From Bremerella sp. P1 (lineage in GTDB: Bacteria; Planctomycetota; Planctomycetia; Pirellulales; Pirellulaceae): a DNA stretch of 64,000 nt. The position numbers and the translations under genes are program-made. This document shows, piece by piece, positions 10,146 through 18,973 of this stretch. Numbering within the stretch: position 1 is the first letter of the stretch; every line of letters starts with the position of its first letter. Below the pieces are notes generated by a model. The model worked only from the letters and a program-made list of their open reading frames with translations. It was not told the DNA's origin and did no database searches. The stretch covers positions 1,674,001 to 1,738,000 of the forward strand of contig NZ_CP118164.1 in assembly GCF_028748185.1 (NCBI RefSeq), written 5' to 3'.

Positions 10146-11495
10146 CTATCCTTCGGCTTCAATGCGGGTCAGGTTCTTCCGCAGAATGGTACCGAAATCG
10201 TGTTTCCCGGTGTCCACAAACGTACACAGGGCGATATCTTCTTCTTCCAATTCCAAGCAGCCCAACGCCTGAGCGGAATCGGTGTCTTCGACAATAAGTG
10301 ACTTGAGCAGCGCCGTTGGTTCGATGTCCAGCGGCATGACCGTCTCGTAAGCTTCGATCGGCACGATCGCACGGTGGCTACCGTTGGCCGTGGTCGTCAT
10401 GTTCAGCTCGCCAGGCGAGAGGAACGAAGCAAACACCGACTTCACCGAGAACTTCTTGAAGCCCGGTGCGAGCCAACCGAACATCTCGCGTTCGAGCCCT
10501 TCTGCCAGGACCGATACCTGGGTGTGGTAGCGGCCGAGGTAAGCTTCGACGCCTGCGGACTCGTAACCGCAAAGCACGGAGCCCGAAATCTTTCGCATCG
10601 TGCCTTCGTTGAGCTGATCTTTGGTCAGGTCTTCGATGCTCGAACCCATGGGAGCCTTGATCAGACGCGGCTCTTTGACGCCGGGACCAGCCAGCGAGAT
10701 CACGCGACGGGTATCGAGTTCGCCGGTACGGAACAAATTACCGATGGCGATCACGTCTTGGTAACCGAGGTACCACACGACGCGGCCAGGACCGACCGGA
10801 TCGAGGAAGTGAATGTGCGTTCCCGCCAAACCAGCAGGATGCTTGCCGTCGAATTCGACCGCGTTGACAAATTGCAGGTCGCTGCCTGGGAGTGCGGCTC
10901 CCGGAGCCTGGCAGACGTGGACCTTACCTTCGGTCAAGTTGCTGATCGCTTCCAGACCGGCGATGAATTCGATCTCACTGCCCTTGATGATCGGGGCCGG
11001 ATCAGCAGCCAAGGGGCTGGTATCAATCGCCGTGACAAAGATCGACCGTGGGGAAGTCCCCAAGGCAGGAACCTTGCCGAAAGGTCGCGTGCGGAAGGCG
11101 GTCCATAAGCCGGACTTCACCAGGTTGGCTTCGACCTTTTCGCGATCGAGACCGACCAGGTTGCCTTCGCTGAACGATTCAAAGGCGACTTTATCGTCCC
11201 CTTCGACTTCGATCACGACCGACAGAAACTTACGCTTGGCACCGCGGTTAACTTCAACCACTTTGCCAGCCGCCGGTGAGGTGTAGAGCACCCCAGGCGT
11301 CTTTTTGTCTTCAAACAGGGGCTGTCCGAGTTGGACGGTATCCCCTTCGGCAACCAACATCGTCGGCTTCATGCCGATGTAATCGCGACCGATCAACGCA
11401 ACTTTACGGACGTCTGCGATTTCTTCTACCGACTGTTTCGGCTTGCCTGCGATGGGCAGATTCAAGCCTTTGCTAATCGTGATCCGCTGTGGCAT
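10146..11495 (-). CDS. nqrA: Na+-NQR subunit A
   Basis: Cytoplasmic/peripheral subunit of 449 residues, implicated in quinone binding. It opens with the family start [15 protein letters not shown]. The ATG at 11495 is preferred to a GTG at 11507 because GGGAG lies at a proper distance upstream. It is the first gene of a tight run nqrA-B-C-D-E-F-apbE-nqrM, all minus strand with gaps of 0-66 bases or short overlaps. A sodium-motive respiratory entry enzyme fits a marine organism. Confidence 0.96.
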   Translation of the reverse strand: MPQRITISKGLNLPIAGKPKQSVEEIADVRKVALIGRDYIGMKPTMLVAEGDTVQLGQPLFEDKKTPGVLYTSPAAGKVVEVNRGAKRKFLSVVIEVEGDDKVAFESFSEGNLVGLDREKVEANLVKSGLWTAFRTRPFGKVPALGTSPRSIFVTAIDTSPLAADPAPIIKGSEIEFIAGLEAISNLTEGKVHVCQAPGAALPGSDLQFVNAVEFDGKHPAGLAGTHIHFLDPVGPGRVVWYLGYQDVIAIGNLFRTGELDTRRVISLAGPGVKEPRLIKAPMGSSIEDLTKDQLNEGTMRKISGSVLCGYESAGVEAYLGRYHTQVSVLAEGLEREMFGWLAPGFKKFSVKSVFASFLSPGELNMTTTANGSHRAIVPIEAYETVMPLDIEPTALLKSLIVEDTDSAQALGCLELEEEDIALCTFVDTGKHDFGTILRKNLTRIEAEG

Positions 11496-11507
11496 CTTGG
11501 GCCTCAC

Positions 11508-12074
11508 TCCCGCTTGGGAGGCTATGGTTCAACACACTTGCCAGGAGGGCTTTGTGAAAACTATCACAATGTCAGTGTCGAATGTCCCCCGCGTGACGTT
11601 ATTGTGGGAAAAAATCTCGGAGTGACTGGGTGCGTGCTCTGCGTTAGTGTCCGAGTGAAAGATGGTCGCAACCAAGAGGTAAGCATGCCTGCGTCGATGC
11701 GGCGTTGCCTGCCCGGGTAATCTTTCCAGAACAATCAGTGCATGGTGGGGTAACCAGCTCGACAACAGAAATGATAATGCCTTGAGTTCGCGCAGCAAGG
11801 GGAGATTCGACCACTTAAAATGACCTGCGGGAACTCCGCATTCTCAAGCCGAACCAGCTCACTGGATGTTTCAACCGCACGAACTGACTTGTGGAAAACT
11901 GACTTCCATTGGAAAGCCCTAAGGGAATCGGTCCGGCTACCAACTGCCAGACCCCAGACAGCGTGCAACCAATCGCGACCCAACTGAGCCTCCAACTCAA
12001 TTGATTTTGCCCAGCTTTCCCCCAGAGGGCGGCAGAAAAAAAATCGATCCAGCCCCAAAAAAATAATCGGACGG
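11508..12074. other. Intergenic region upstream of nqrA
   Basis: 567 bases separate nqrA from the HisA-like gene, both on the minus strand. The region must contain the nqr promoter, but no clear -35/-10 pair or operator was recognised. The open frames across it lack family similarity and look like chance frames. Confidence 0.4.
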
Positions 12075-12839
12075 CTAACCAAGATGCGGCGCGATTCGCC
12101 CATCGTGTAGTGCTGATGCCACCAAGACCCGCGAGGCCCCGCACTGGGAAAGCGTCTCGACATCCTCAGGCCAGCTCATTCCGCCCCCACCCAGCAGTTC
12201 GACCTCTGGCAGCTCCTTCTTGAGCGCCTGCATGAGCGATTTCGTCTGACTCCCCTTCCCTTCACCGACCGCCGCCAGATCGAGCAGGATCATCGACTTC
12301 ACACCCATCTCAGCCGCTCGTCGTGCAACTTGCTCTGGGCTCATCGCTGCGAAGTCTTCGCCAGCGGACAGCAGCTCTCCCGCTTTCATGTCCAGGCTAA
12401 AGACGAGTCGCTCAGGCGAGATCTGTGTGAGTAACTCCTCGAGCGCACCCCAACTTTCCAGCGACTCCAGTCCCACAATCCAGCGATAGGGACGCCAATC
12501 GCGAAGGGCTTCCTGGCATGCTTCCCACTGCCGCACACTGCCAATGCCGGCATCAAGCCAGACCTTCAGCCCCTGTACGGCGATCGCTTCCAGCGCGGCG
12601 ACATCCATTTGCCCTTCAACGATCGCGTTCAGATCGGCAACATAACAGTCCTGAAATCCGAACATCGAGACATAGACATGAGCAATACTGCCAGGCCGCG
12701 AATCGTCGGTGTAACGGGATTCGACCGGCTGATATTCATCACGACGCCCGGCAATGCCACGCACGACCTGACCAAACCGCAGGTCAATCACCGGCAGAAT
12801 GGCGTCATACCAGGCAGGTCGATCAGAATGTGAAGTCAA
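12075..12839 (-). CDS. HisA/HisF-family TIM-barrel protein
   Basis: A 254-residue beta/alpha-barrel related to HisA. The N-terminal LPVIDLRFGQVVRG carries the catalytic-type aspartate of the HisA pattern (P-x-I-D-L-x-x-G-x-V-V-R), and the C-terminal LLGGGGMSWPEDVETL resembles a phosphate-binding GG loop. No his genes are nearby. In methylotrophs and planctomycetes HisA-like proteins of this kind occur with tetrahydromethanopterin C1-transfer genes, so that role is possible but unproved. The start is a TTG preceded by GGAG at seven bases; it overlaps the stop of the upstream gene by 17 bases, suggesting coupling. Confidence 0.75.
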   Translation of the reverse strand: MTSHSDRPAWYDAILPVIDLRFGQVVRGIAGRRDEYQPVESRYTDDSRPGSIAHVYVSMFGFQDCYVADLNAIVEGQMDVAALEAIAVQGLKVWLDAGIGSVRQWEACQEALRDWRPYRWIVGLESLESWGALEELLTQISPERLVFSLDMKAGELLSAGEDFAAMSPEQVARRAAEMGVKSMILLDLAAVGEGKGSQTKSLMQALKKELPEVELLGGGGMSWPEDVETLSQCGASRVLVASALHDGRIAPHLG

Positions 12840-14355
12840 GCGACTTCTCCGAGTACAAAGGCATGTGGCGATAATAGACTTCCAAGATCATCGCCGAGAG
12901 ACACGTTACGTACAATCGCCCCCCTACCCGTGCATGCTTGTCGTCGAAGTACCAGCTGCCAGTCGTGTAGCCTTTGCGCGACTGCGTCTTGATCAGGTAG
13001 GCCTTGAGCTCGTCGTTCCAGCCTTCCCACTGAGGACCACCATAGTGACACAGCACGTTGGTGGCGTAGTAGTTGTAGTACATATCCGTCTTCGAGGGTC
13101 CTTCGTCCGATAGAAAGTCAACCCCCTTATGCATCCGTGGATCTTCCCGCGGCCAACCCAGATACATGCGGCTCAGCAGCCCGATCGACGTGGGCGAAAG
13201 CATCTTCCCCGGATGTTGATAACCATAGTAGGCACCATCGGCCTGCTGCACGCGATCCAACCAGAACTCGGCCATCCCGATCGTCGAACTGTCGACCTTG
13301 ATATCGCCCAGCAGCGCGCTCTTGAGCGCCATCAGCTGCCAGCCGAACACACTGATGTCGCCTGGCTGCTTGGGTTGGTAACGCCAGCCACCTTGATCGT
13401 GCTGGGCATATTCGATGAAGCGAACCGCCTCGGTGGCTTCAGTCCGCAGAGCCGGGTCACCAGTCATTGCGTACGCTTCGCACAGCGCCAGCGTGGCCAG
13501 CCCGTGACCGTATATCGATCCATCTTGCAGGTCACCACCGTTAGGACCAATGACCATATTGGCCCGCAGAAAGTAGAGCCCCTGCTCGATCTGATCTCGA
13601 TAGGGGTTTTCGTTCATGTGCGTATAGCCCTTGCCCAGAAACGGCAGCAGGGCCAGCCCGGTCGCGCCGGTTCGTGTGAGCGGTTCGCCTGGGTTAGGGC
13701 TTAACTTGCCGACCTCGACCTCGTGATGGTTGAAGCTCCACGAGCCATCCGGCAACTGATGGGCGGCGATCCAGCGCAGCGCACGCTCGACGGCGTCTTC
13801 CGTTGCCGGTGATCCGCCCCGTGCGGAAAGCAACTCTTTCTGGAGCTCACCATTTCGCCCTTGAAAGCCGCCTCCGTTCTTCGAGGGGACTGCCATCTGC
13901 CAAGGCAGGTTCTTCTGCAAGGCATTGGTCGTCTCCAAGGTTGCGGCCTGACTGTTGTCGGCGAACTGACTGGGAAGCGGCTCGGTCAGCTTCGTTAGCT
14001 CACCGGCTGCGGCCGAGTCGGTTTGCAGCTCTTGCTGCATGGTGTCTTGAGCCTGGCTGATTTCGATTGGTGTCACCGTCTGGATGATCGATAGATCCTC
14101 AGGCAGCTGCTCGTACGGCAACAAGGTGATCTCGCCGGAGTTACCACCTGGCCCCGTCGGAGCGACCCACAACGCCAGGATGATCAGCAGAATGAAATGA
14201 ACCGCCGCACTGGCAAAGAAGCTGATGCCTCCTTTGACGCGATCCATCGAAAGCAAGACCAACTTACGAAAGCGAAACCGCACGCGCGTATCGGGAGCCG
14301 CCGCCCCCTGATGGGACGCGATGTCATGATTCGCGCTGGAAGTATTGGCTTGCAA
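12823..14355 (-). CDS. Membrane-anchored squalene-cyclase-fold (prenyltransferase-repeat) protein
   Basis: A 510-residue protein. An N-terminal cytoplasmic part with many arginines leads to one membrane helix at about 44-65 (ISFFASAAVHFILLIILALWV). A linker follows, then from about residue 185 a series of alpha-toroid repeats typical of the prenyltransferase/squalene oxidase superfamily (DGSWSFNHHE, GGWRYQPKQPGDISVFGWQL, GSWYFDDKHA). It lacks an obvious complete cyclase DxDD active site, so terpene cyclisation should not be assumed. The architecture, a TonB-like single helix plus toroid, is widespread in planctomycetes with unknown function. The TTG start is uncertain; an ATG at 14247 would remove the basic tail. 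Confidence 0.8.
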   Translation of the reverse strand: MQANTSSANHDIASHQGAAAPDTRVRFRFRKLVLLSMDRVKGGISFFASAAVHFILLIILALWVAPTGPGGNSGEITLLPYEQLPEDLSIIQTVTPIEISQAQDTMQQELQTDSAAAGELTKLTEPLPSQFADNSQAATLETTNALQKNLPWQMAVPSKNGGGFQGRNGELQKELLSARGGSPATEDAVERALRWIAAHQLPDGSWSFNHHEVEVGKLSPNPGEPLTRTGATGLALLPFLGKGYTHMNENPYRDQIEQGLYFLRANMVIGPNGGDLQDGSIYGHGLATLALCEAYAMTGDPALRTEATEAVRFIEYAQHDQGGWRYQPKQPGDISVFGWQLMALKSALLGDIKVDSSTIGMAEFWLDRVQQADGAYYGYQHPGKMLSPTSIGLLSRMYLGWPREDPRMHKGVDFLSDEGPSKTDMYYNYYATNVLCHYGGPQWEGWNDELKAYLIKTQSRKGYTTGSWYFDDKHARVGGRLYVTCLSAMILEVYYRHMPLYSEKSLDFTF

Positions 14356-14430
14356 GCGACTTGGCTAACCTGGAAGGTGATCCGGAGAAACGGAAAACTA
14401 TAGGTCAGAAACCCTTCCCGATTGCGCAAC

Positions 14431-14471
14431 AAAAAACCTCGCGGGGAATCGCATGTCCGCCGCGAGGTTTT
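14431..14471 (-). terminator. Rho-independent terminator of the second squalene-cyclase-fold gene
   Basis: A 12-bp stem AAAACCTCGCGG (14433-14444) pairs with 14460-14471 and is followed on the minus strand by a run of T. It sits 28 bases after the stop of the 14500-16020 gene. Confidence 0.8.
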
Positions 14472-14499
14472 AAGAGTTGGATTGAATCGATCGTAGCGA

Positions 14500-16020
14500 T
14501 TACAGCGGGAAGTCTTCTTCCGAGGCGTTCGCTTTGTAGATCGGCAAGTGGCGGTAGTAAACCTCCAGAGTCAGCAGCGACAGCGAGGTGTTGTACAAAC
14601 GACCACCCCGTTCGGTGTGCGGTCCATTGAAGTGCCAGCTACCGGCTTCAGGCTGACCTTGAGGAACCTGCTGCTTGATGAGAAATTCTCGCATCTTCTC
14701 ATTCCAGGTTTCCCAGTCAGAACCTCCATACTGACGCATGACCTGCGTCGCGTAGTAGTTGTAGTACATGTCGGAGTTGCCACCCAGACTTGGACCACGT
14801 TTACCCAAATCGGCCACGCCTTGCTGCAGGGCTGGGTTCTCTTTCTTCCAGCCGGTGTACATGCGGCACAGCAGCCCCACCGCATTCATCGAAGGCTTGC
14901 TGCCGGCATCGGCATAACCGTAAGCGGCACCATTCTTGGTCTGGACCGAATCGAGGAACTTGATCGCCCCAGCGATGGTGTTCTTACGAACGCTCAGGTA
15001 GCCCATGTGACCACTCTTGAGGCCCATCAACTGCCAACCCACAACCGAAGTATCCCCTGGCTGTCGTGGCTGGTATCGCCAACCACCACCAACCGGGTCT
15101 TGGGCGGCCTGAATGTAATTGATGGAGTACTGAGCAGGACCCAGCAGATTCTTATCCTGCGTCATGGCGTACGCTTCGCAGACAGCGATGGTCGCCAGGC
15201 CGTGCGAATACATGTTGCCTTCTTGCTCGCGGAAGCTGCCTGTGTCGCCACGAACTTCCATCAGCTTGATCAAAGAACCAAGGCCCGCTTCGACCTGCTT
15301 CTTGTACTTACCTTCTTTATGCGTGATGCCGGAACCAAGGAACGGCAACAAGGCCATGGCGGTCGCAGCACGAGGCGAATCGCCGAACGATCCCCAGTCC
15401 TTACTGCCAGGCTTCTTGGCACCGCGGCGATGATCGAAGCTCCAGGTACCGTCTTGCAATTGATGCTCGGCAATCCACTGGATACCCCAAACCACGGCCT
15501 GTTCGCTGGCCCCAGTACCACCATTTTCACGCAGCATCTGAGTACGCGTGGCCTGACCGCGACCGGAAGTCGCATTGCCATCGACGCCTGCCACTTCGCT
15601 CATGATGTCCGAGAATGGCATCGTCTCTTCGGCGAAGTCACTCAGCTCGACCATCTGCGTGGCGGCCATCTCTTCCTGAAATTCCGAGACGACGATCTCG
15701 TCGCTCAAGATGGCTTCTTCCGGCTGCTCTGGTGGATCATCGAATTCGAGCGTCTGTTCGTCGATCGGCTCGAACTCTTCCATGACCAGTTCTTCAATCT
15801 CTTCCGCGTCGGCGGAATCGTTGATGGTCAGAGTGCGCTTATCCTTCTTCACTGGCGGCATAAAGATCGTCAGCAAAATAAGGAAGAAGACCAGATGGAC
15901 AACCAAACTGATCAGCCACGAGGGAACCGCCGTAAACAACATGAAGCGCGAGGCGAACTTTGGCTTCTGTTCTTCGTGTTCTTCTTCGTGCGATTCTTGA
16001 TCAGCGTCAACTTGAGCCAT
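14500..16020 (-). CDS. Membrane-anchored squalene-cyclase-fold protein, paralogue
   Basis: A 506-residue paralogue of the preceding protein with the same plan: a charged N-terminus (DQESHEEEHEEQKPK), a membrane helix at about 33-56, a strongly acidic proline/glutamate linker (about 68-120), then toroid repeats (DGTWSFDHR, GGGWRYQPRQPGDTSVVGWQL, GSWHFNGPHTERGG). The shared motif YYNYYAT and the identical order of repeats show gene duplication. The ATG at 16020 has a GGAGA ribosome site. A terminator between the two genes shows they are separate transcription units. Function is unknown; a periplasmic or envelope scaffold role is only a guess. Confidence 0.82.
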   Translation of the reverse strand: MAQVDADQESHEEEHEEQKPKFASRFMLFTAVPSWLISLVVHLVFFLILLTIFMPPVKKDKRTLTINDSADAEEIEELVMEEFEPIDEQTLEFDDPPEQPEEAILSDEIVVSEFQEEMAATQMVELSDFAEETMPFSDIMSEVAGVDGNATSGRGQATRTQMLRENGGTGASEQAVVWGIQWIAEHQLQDGTWSFDHRRGAKKPGSKDWGSFGDSPRAATAMALLPFLGSGITHKEGKYKKQVEAGLGSLIKLMEVRGDTGSFREQEGNMYSHGLATIAVCEAYAMTQDKNLLGPAQYSINYIQAAQDPVGGGWRYQPRQPGDTSVVGWQLMGLKSGHMGYLSVRKNTIAGAIKFLDSVQTKNGAAYGYADAGSKPSMNAVGLLCRMYTGWKKENPALQQGVADLGKRGPSLGGNSDMYYNYYATQVMRQYGGSDWETWNEKMREFLIKQQVPQGQPEAGSWHFNGPHTERGGRLYNTSLSLLTLEVYYRHLPIYKANASEEDFPL

Positions 16021-16532
16021 TTCAATTCTCCGTGGAATTCATCGCTTCACGCTAGAAGCGGAGACCAACAACTCATTACATGGTCACGCTTTACGCGACA
16101 CATGGATCCCGGCCATCAAGGAAAGAAAAGGGCCTTGATTGGGGCCGAACCCAGTTCACCGATGGGGCGGCAAAATGGAAGAGATTCTTCACTAAGAGCA
16201 TTCTACGGTGAAGGAACTCCCGTAACACCCCCCAACAAGGGCAGTGACTACCTTGTCAGCAATGTTGCATGGATGAGTTTACTCGTTCTCTGTGTTATTC
16301 GCATCGATAACAGCCGATTATTGCGGATCGATACACGGAAAGGAACGAATTTGACCTCAATATGTACTCTTGGATGTCATGATTTCACGACTTTTTCCGT
16401 AGGGGGCCGGAAACTGGCACGAACTTCCCTGCCAGTCGCTGCTGAGCCCTTCCCAGGATCGAGGTCGTTTGCTAAAAACTAAGGTTTCGACAAATCAATC
16501 TGGTGACCGTAAACAGGTAATTGGTCCAAGCC
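16021..16532. other. Intergenic region, divergent promoters
   Basis: 512 bases lie between a minus-strand gene and the plus-strand rpmG, so promoters for both must lie here. No structural RNA, repeat or small gene could be supported. Confidence 0.4.
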
Positions 16533-16697
16533 ATGGCCAAGAAGAATAAGAAAGCTGAAACTGTATTTCTCGTTTGCGAAGAAACGGGCGACTACAACTA
16601 CTCGCTCCGCCGCAAGCCTGGTGGCGAAAAGCTTCGCCTGAAGAAGTACTGCCCTCGTCTGCGTAAGCACACGATGCACAACGAAAAGAAGAAATAA
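16533..16697 (+). CDS. rpmG: 50S ribosomal protein L33
   Basis: A 54-residue basic protein starting [19 protein letters not shown] and ending in KKK, matching bacterial L33. The family's pair of CxxC motifs is reduced to single cysteines, C15 and C40, so it is a zinc-free type. It is a stand-alone gene followed by a hairpin. Confidence 0.95.
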   Translation: MAKKNKKAETVFLVCEETGDYNYSLRRKPGGEKLRLKKYCPRLRKHTMHNEKKK

Positions 16698-16740
16698 GCT
16701 CGCTGGCCACTGGCCTGCTTGAAAGCTATTTCTACCCAGC

Positions 16741-16766
16741 AAGCCGGACTCCAAGGGGTCCGGCTT
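16741..16766 (+). terminator. Hairpin downstream of rpmG
   Basis: The 9-bp stem AAGCCGGAC (16741-16749) pairs with GTCCGGCTT (16758-16766). It is followed by a T-poor ATTG, so it is a probable but not classic terminator. Confidence 0.6.
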
Positions 16767-16901
16767 ATTGCATGCGCGGACCTCACCCAGCCACCGCAAC
16801 CGCCTAAACCTTGGACTTGGGGCTGGAAATTGCTGGCTTACTCTCGATAATTTGGGCTTTGACCCAACTCTTTTCTCGACCGATGGAGCGATCCCCGATT
16901 C

Positions 16902-18671
16902 ATGGATGCGACCTGGCGAATTCTTCCGCACGACATGGCCATCGTTCGTAACCTAGAACGAGCCGCTAGCATTCCCCCGGTAGTTGCCCAGCTATTGGTT
17001 TGCCGCGGTATTCGCGATGTGGATGCGGCCCGCGAGTTCCTCGACGCCAAGCTCTCGGGCCTGCGAGATCCGGAACTCTTGCCGGGCGTCAAAGAAGCCG
17101 CGGCGGCAATTCATGCCGCGGCCCACGCCGACAAGAAGATCACCATCTATGGCGACTACGACGCTGACGGGATCACCTCGACCGCGATTCTGTACCGCTG
17201 CTTGAAGCTGATGGGAGCTTCCGTTTCATACTACGTCCCTCATCGCATCGACGAAGGGTACGGCCTGAACAACGAAGCCTTAGACAAGCTGGCCGAGCGC
17301 GAGACCGACCTGGTTATCACGGTTGACTGCGGCATCGCCAGCGTGGCCGAAGCCAAGCATGCCAAGCACTTGGGTCTGGAGCTGATCGTCACCGACCACC
17401 ACGAGATGGGCGACGAACTACCCGATGCGTCGGTCCTGGTTCACCCCCGCCTGCCTGGAACGAACTATCCCTTTGGTGGCCTGTGCGGAGCCGGCGTCGC
17501 GTTGAAGCTTGCCTGGGCACTGTGCCAACTGGAATGCGATTCCAAGCGAGTGACCGATCGCTACAAGAACTACTTACTGTCCGCCGTGGGACTGGCCTCG
17601 ATCGGAACCGTCGCCGACGTCGTTCCCCTGACCGACGAAAACCGGCTGTTGGTTCGTCATGGCCTGAACTGCCTGCGCGAATTCCCCGTGCCTGGCGTTA
17701 GCGCCCTGGCGAAGATTACCGGACTGAGCGATAAGCCGAGCCTGGCTAGCGACGACATTGGTTTCACGCTGGCCCCACGCCTGAACGCCGCCGGACGTCT
17801 CGGCCAAGCTCAGCTTGCGATCGAACTACTGACGACCGATTCCAACGAACGCGCGGCCGCACTGGCCGACTATCTGCATCAGCTTAACGACAGTCGCTCG
17901 AGCCTGGAGCGAAGTGTTCAGCTGGCCGCCTCGAAGCAAATCAAAGACGAGTTCGATCCGGAGAACGATCCGGCGCTGGTTCTCGCCGGTCACGGCTGGC
18001 ACCCAGGCATCATCGGCATCGTCGCCGGTCGACTTTCCGACAAGTACAACCGCCCGGTAGTGATGATCGCGCTAGACGAAGCTGGCGTCAAACCAGGCGT
18101 CGGTTCCTGCCGTTCGGCGAACGGCTTGAATCTTCACGAGGCCCTCCAGGCCTGCGACCACTTACTCCTGGGACACGGTGGCCACGCCGCGGCAGCTGGC
18201 CTGCAAATCGATGAAGCTCAGATCGAGAACTTCCGCCACGAGTTCTGCGAGTACGCCGCCGCGAACGTCACCGACGAAGACCGCGTCGCCGAACTGGTCA
18301 TCGACGCCGAGGCCCCCTTCACGCAGCTGACCCGACAGATCGTCGAGCAGATCGACCAGCTTGGCCCGTTCGGTCAGAGCAACCCGCGTCCCTTGATGTG
18401 TGCCACCGGAGCCAAGCTGGCAGCCCCACCGAGAAAGATCGGCGGCGGCGAACGCCACTTGGCTATTCAGCTCGAACATCACGGCGTCAAAATCCGAGGC
18501 GTCGCCTTCGGCCGAGGCGAATGGGCCGACGAGTTGGAAGCCACCGAAGGGCCTCTCGATATCGCCTATCACCCGGTCATTAACACCTTCCGCGGCCGTA
18601 GTAACGTGGAGCTGCAACTGGTTGCCTGGAAGCCGACCGAGTCGAAAATCCCGGTGAATCAGTCAGGTTGA
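16902..18671 (+). CDS. recJ: Single-stranded-DNA exonuclease RecJ
   Basis: A 589-residue 5'-3' single-strand exonuclease used in recombination and repair. DHH-family motifs are clear: motif I YGDYDADG (about 84-91), motif II VDCGIA, motif III VTDHHEMGD (the DHH), and the C-terminal DHHA1 domain with LGHGGHAAAAGL. An OB-fold region follows to the end. The ATG at 16902 gives the expected N-terminus and normal length. It is co-directional with the tRNA-Pro downstream. Confidence 0.96.
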   Translation: MDATWRILPHDMAIVRNLERAASIPPVVAQLLVCRGIRDVDAAREFLDAKLSGLRDPELLPGVKEAAAAIHAAAHADKKITIYGDYDADGITSTAILYRCLKLMGASVSYYVPHRIDEGYGLNNEALDKLAERETDLVITVDCGIASVAEAKHAKHLGLELIVTDHHEMGDELPDASVLVHPRLPGTNYPFGGLCGAGVALKLAWALCQLECDSKRVTDRYKNYLLSAVGLASIGTVADVVPLTDENRLLVRHGLNCLREFPVPGVSALAKITGLSDKPSLASDDIGFTLAPRLNAAGRLGQAQLAIELLTTDSNERAAALADYLHQLNDSRSSLERSVQLAASKQIKDEFDPENDPALVLAGHGWHPGIIGIVAGRLSDKYNRPVVMIALDEAGVKPGVGSCRSANGLNLHEALQACDHLLLGHGGHAAAAGLQIDEAQIENFRHEFCEYAAANVTDEDRVAELVIDAEAPFTQLTRQIVEQIDQLGPFGQSNPRPLMCATGAKLAAPPRKIGGGERHLAIQLEHHGVKIRGVAFGRGEWADELEATEGPLDIAYHPVINTFRGRSNVELQLVAWKPTESKIPVNQSG

Positions 18672-18749
18672 CCGAACCTTCAGCCGGTGTTTAAAATCCT
18701 AATCTTCAACGGGCCTTCATGACATCGACATAGAAGTCCCATCCACCAT

Positions 18750-18823
18750 CGGGGTGTGGCTCAGCCTGGTAGAGCGCTGCGTTCGGGACGCAGAGGTCGC
18801 ACGTTCAAATCGTGTCACCCCGA
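18750..18823 (+). tRNA. tRNA-Pro (anticodon CGG)
   Basis: The cloverleaf folds completely: acceptor CGGGGTG/CACCCCG, D-stem GCTC/GAGC, anticodon stem CTGCG/CGCAG with loop TTCGGGA giving anticodon CGG, and T-arm GCACG-TTCAAAT-CGTGT. CCA is not encoded. Its 3' half is the left member of the 38-bp direct repeat that ends at 27055, so the gene is an integration target. Confidence 0.97.
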
Positions 18824-18825
18824 CT
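18788..18825 (+). repeat. Attachment-site-like direct repeat, left copy (tRNA-Pro 3' half)
   Basis: 38 bases from A38 of the anticodon loop to two bases past the discriminator are identical to 27018-27055. This is the usual form of a tRNA-targeted att core where integration restores the tRNA. Confidence 0.85.
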
Positions 18826-18828
18826 TGT

Positions 18829-18861
18829 AAAGCCTTGCAAATCAACGACTTGCGAGGCTTT
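18829..18861 (+). terminator. Terminator of tRNA-Pro
   Basis: AAAGCCTTGCAA (18829-18840) pairs with TTGCGAGGCTTT (18850-18861), followed by ACTTTT. It directly follows the tRNA. Confidence 0.7.
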
Positions 18862-18973
18862 ACTTTTGGCCATTTCTGGCAAGCGCCGGCTCGATTGGCA
18901 AGACCACTTTTCAAAAAGCGCGACCAAGTTCGTGTGCCCCTAGACGAACGTCAAGTCACGGACGGTCATCGGT

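Noticed and set aside
14548-16482. 644-codon plus-strand frame
   Set aside because: It is a shadow of the squalene-cyclase-fold gene; its composition is low-information and it has no ribosome site.
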